Part shown: in pieces, positions 62,850 to 64,000 of the stretch
Layout: each line of letters begins with the position of its first letter
Numbering within the stretch: position 1 is the stretch's first letter
Assembly: GCA_050116575.1 (NCBI GenBank)
Contig: JASFOJ010000007.1
Span: 1 to 64,000 of the forward strand
Direction of reading: 5' to 3'
DNA: 64,000 bases
From: JAKEGK01 sp050116575
GTDB taxonomy: Bacteria; Pseudomonadota; Gammaproteobacteria; SZUA-152
Notes under the pieces: model-generated
Seen by the model: only the letters and a program-made list of their open reading frames with translations
What the model was told of the DNA's origin: nothing
The model's database searches: none
Program-made: the position numbers and the translations under genes

Positions 62850-63533
62850 TTAAGATAATTCGTCAGGCGGCTCCGTTAACGCTTCGTCGGCAATCTCCCG
62901 CACTTGCGGATTGGTGTCCCGGGCAAGCCGCTGCAAATAAGGGATTGCCGTCTCATCGCCGGTCAAGGCGAGAAAATGCGCGATATCGGCACGCACCTGG
63001 GGATTCTCGTGGCCTACGAGTTCACCAAGTTGTTCCACCGTGGCACCTAAAATATCACTGCCCTGCAATTCTTCGAACACCGCGCTCACGCCGAGGCGCA
63101 CTTTCATATCCTGTTCCGCGTCAAGAATCAACGGCAATAAATCGCCAATAGATTGTGAATGGTCGCGAATTAAATCGATAACCTGGTTCAATTCACCATT
63201 TTCCAGCAAATATTTCAAATAGCGCGTGTCGCCTTTCCGGCTGTTGACGAGACTTATCCACTGCCGTAGTTCTTTTTCCGTCATACTCCCCTGAAATTGA
63301 AAATCCCCCAGCTTGAGCCATGGAACCGATTTCACGTTATAGCGATTGGCCAGTTCCGGTTGTTTGGTCACATCAACGACGTTCAACGTTTCCAGTACGC
63401 CGTCTTTTAACAGACTATCCAGGATTTTCTTCAATGCCGCACAATGAGTACAGCCGGGGGTTGTCAACAGCAGTGCGGTTACCCCGTTTGTTGTTGAAGT
63501 GTCCCTGGATGGTGATTGGTCTTTCGTTGCCAT
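62850..63533 (-). CDS. thioredoxin-fold protein with HEAT repeats
   Basis: 227 residues. The N-terminal thioredoxin/glutaredoxin-like domain (about 15-95) has CxxC Cys28-Thr-His-Cys31 (LLLTTPGCTHCAALKKIL) and the cis-proline segment VKSVPWLKLGDFQF. The C-terminal half (about 105-222) has HEAT/armadillo-like helices (LPLILDAEQDMKVRLGVSAV, VGHENPQVRADIAHFLALTG, DTNPQVREIADEAL). There is no signal peptide, so it is probably cytoplasmic. HEAT repeats usually mediate protein contact, so it may reduce a specific partner. It belongs with the partial barrel gene on the same strand. Confidence 0.8.
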   Translation of the reverse strand: MATKDQSPSRDTSTTNGVTALLLTTPGCTHCAALKKILDSLLKDGVLETLNVVDVTKQPELANRYNVKSVPWLKLGDFQFQGSMTEKELRQWISLVNSRKGDTRYLKYLLENGELNQVIDLIRDHSQSIGDLLPLILDAEQDMKVRLGVSAVFEELQGSDILGATVEQLGELVGHENPQVRADIAHFLALTGDETAIPYLQRLARDTNPQVREIADEALTEPPDELS

Positions 63534-63685
63534 AAGTACTCACAATCGTGAAAATTGGACGTTCGTCGTTACTCTCATACACTAACCGCAACCATAGCGG
63601 CGCCAGCAATATTTGTCTATAAATACATGACATTTATGGATACTTCCACGCCGTCAAACGGGCGCAACTGCGCTGCAATACCGGA

Positions 63686-64000
63686 TCAAAAATAATAGCG
63701 TACCTTGAGTTCGAATTTACGGTCGTTTTGTTTTTCGCCGAACTCGCTATAACGTTCGCCCATGAGAAAATTGGCCTTGGCACGCACCTCCAGGTTGGTT
63801 ATTCCGGTATAAACAACTTCCGGTGCCACATTATAACTCTGGTCCTGCAGGTTAACGATTGCCGTAACCGCGGGTGTCCAATAAAGCCAGTCAAAGGGTT
63901 CTTTTTGCATCACCCGCAGGTAAAGATATCGGCGCATCACGGTTTGTTTAATGTAACCGGCCTGTGCGACGGCACGGGCTTTGGCAAGCGCGGCGGCAGG
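63686..64000 (-). CDS. outer-membrane beta-barrel protein, C-terminal part (gene runs off the right edge)
   Basis: An open minus-strand frame continues to position 64000 with no start, so only the last 104 residues are visible. They have alternating strands (YLYLRVMQKEPFDWLYWTPA, YNVAPEVVYTGITNLEVRAK) and end with ELKVRYYF. The terminal phenylalanine after alternating aromatic residues is the outer-membrane insertion signature recognised by BamA. The family cannot be decided from this piece; a porin-like protein is likely. Confidence 0.7.
   Translation of the reverse strand, partial: PAAALAKARAVAQAGYIKQTVMRRYLYLRVMQKEPFDWLYWTPAVTAIVNLQDQSYNVAPEVVYTGITNLEVRAKANFLMGERYSEFGEKQNDRKFELKVRYYF

Noticed and set aside
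1..64000. tRNA, rRNA and CRISPR arrays
   Set aside because: No T-loop/cloverleaf pattern, rRNA sequence or regularly spaced direct repeats were recognised; a tRNAscan-SE and CRISPR-finder run would settle this.

Overview
The window is a contiguous piece of a gammaproteobacterial chromosome. The evidence is gene order: gyrA-serC-(serA)-pheA-hisC-tyrA-aroA-cmk, with rpsA expected just off the left edge; mtnA divergent from mtaD-ubiG; and rluB-scpB-scpA-trpS-M50-yciO-yciV divergent from yciB-yciI-ppi. These blocks are familiar from Pseudomonas and other non-enteric Gammaproteobacteria. GyrA carries Thr83 as in Pseudomonas, and the hopanoid-type squalene genes hpnCDE point away from the enterics. 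I cannot name the genus. No rRNA, tRNA, CRISPR array, intact insertion sequence or phage was seen.

Layout. 1-12.3 kb (minus strand): a housekeeping super-cluster for DNA gyrase A, serine synthesis, the shikimate end step, Phe/Tyr branch enzymes, CMP kinase and the MTA-salvage isomerase. 12.4-20.9 kb (plus): mtaD, ubiG, a REP-type repeat block, rmuC, hpnC-hpnD-hpnE and yciK. hpnCDE sit where Pseudomonas carries mupP, between ubiG and yciK. 21-22 kb: a diguanylate cyclase followed by a clear terminator. 22.1-29.4 kb (minus): the rluB/scpAB/trpS/M50/yciO/yciV run, with an ScpB that carries a ~380-residue acidic tail. 29.7-31.5 kb (plus): yciB, yciI and a parvulin. 31.6-43.9 kb: a looser mosaic of an ANTAR regulator, unknown membrane proteins, a soluble PilJ-like protein, RhlB, an MBL hydrolase, a Kef-type antiporter, SelO and an HD-GYP protein. 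44.2-49.1 kb: two orphan sensor kinases (one frameshifted) around a hemolysin-III/TrhA protein. 49.5-64 kb: an envelope-oriented accessory region with a hydrolase-like/TlpA fusion, a DUF4389 protein, PIN-PhoH, a CPBP protease, a periplasmic CxxCH protein, two tandem ~900-residue M50-metalloprotease/TPR paralogues, a thioredoxin-HEAT protein and the end of an outer-membrane barrel.

How the genes work together. The left half is biosynthetic: serine and aromatic amino acids, methylthioadenosine recycling, ubiquinone methylation, and squalene from farnesyl diphosphate. The middle adds chromosome segregation (ScpAB), translation (TrpRS) and envelope maintenance. The right half is dominated by signal transduction without linked response regulators and by membrane or periplasmic proteins.

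The strongest candidates for something undescribed are the tandem M50/TPR paralogues at 55.9-61.8 kb. After them come the composite ~290-bp REP element present twice, the acidic-tailed ScpB, and the hydrolase-like/TlpA fusion protein.
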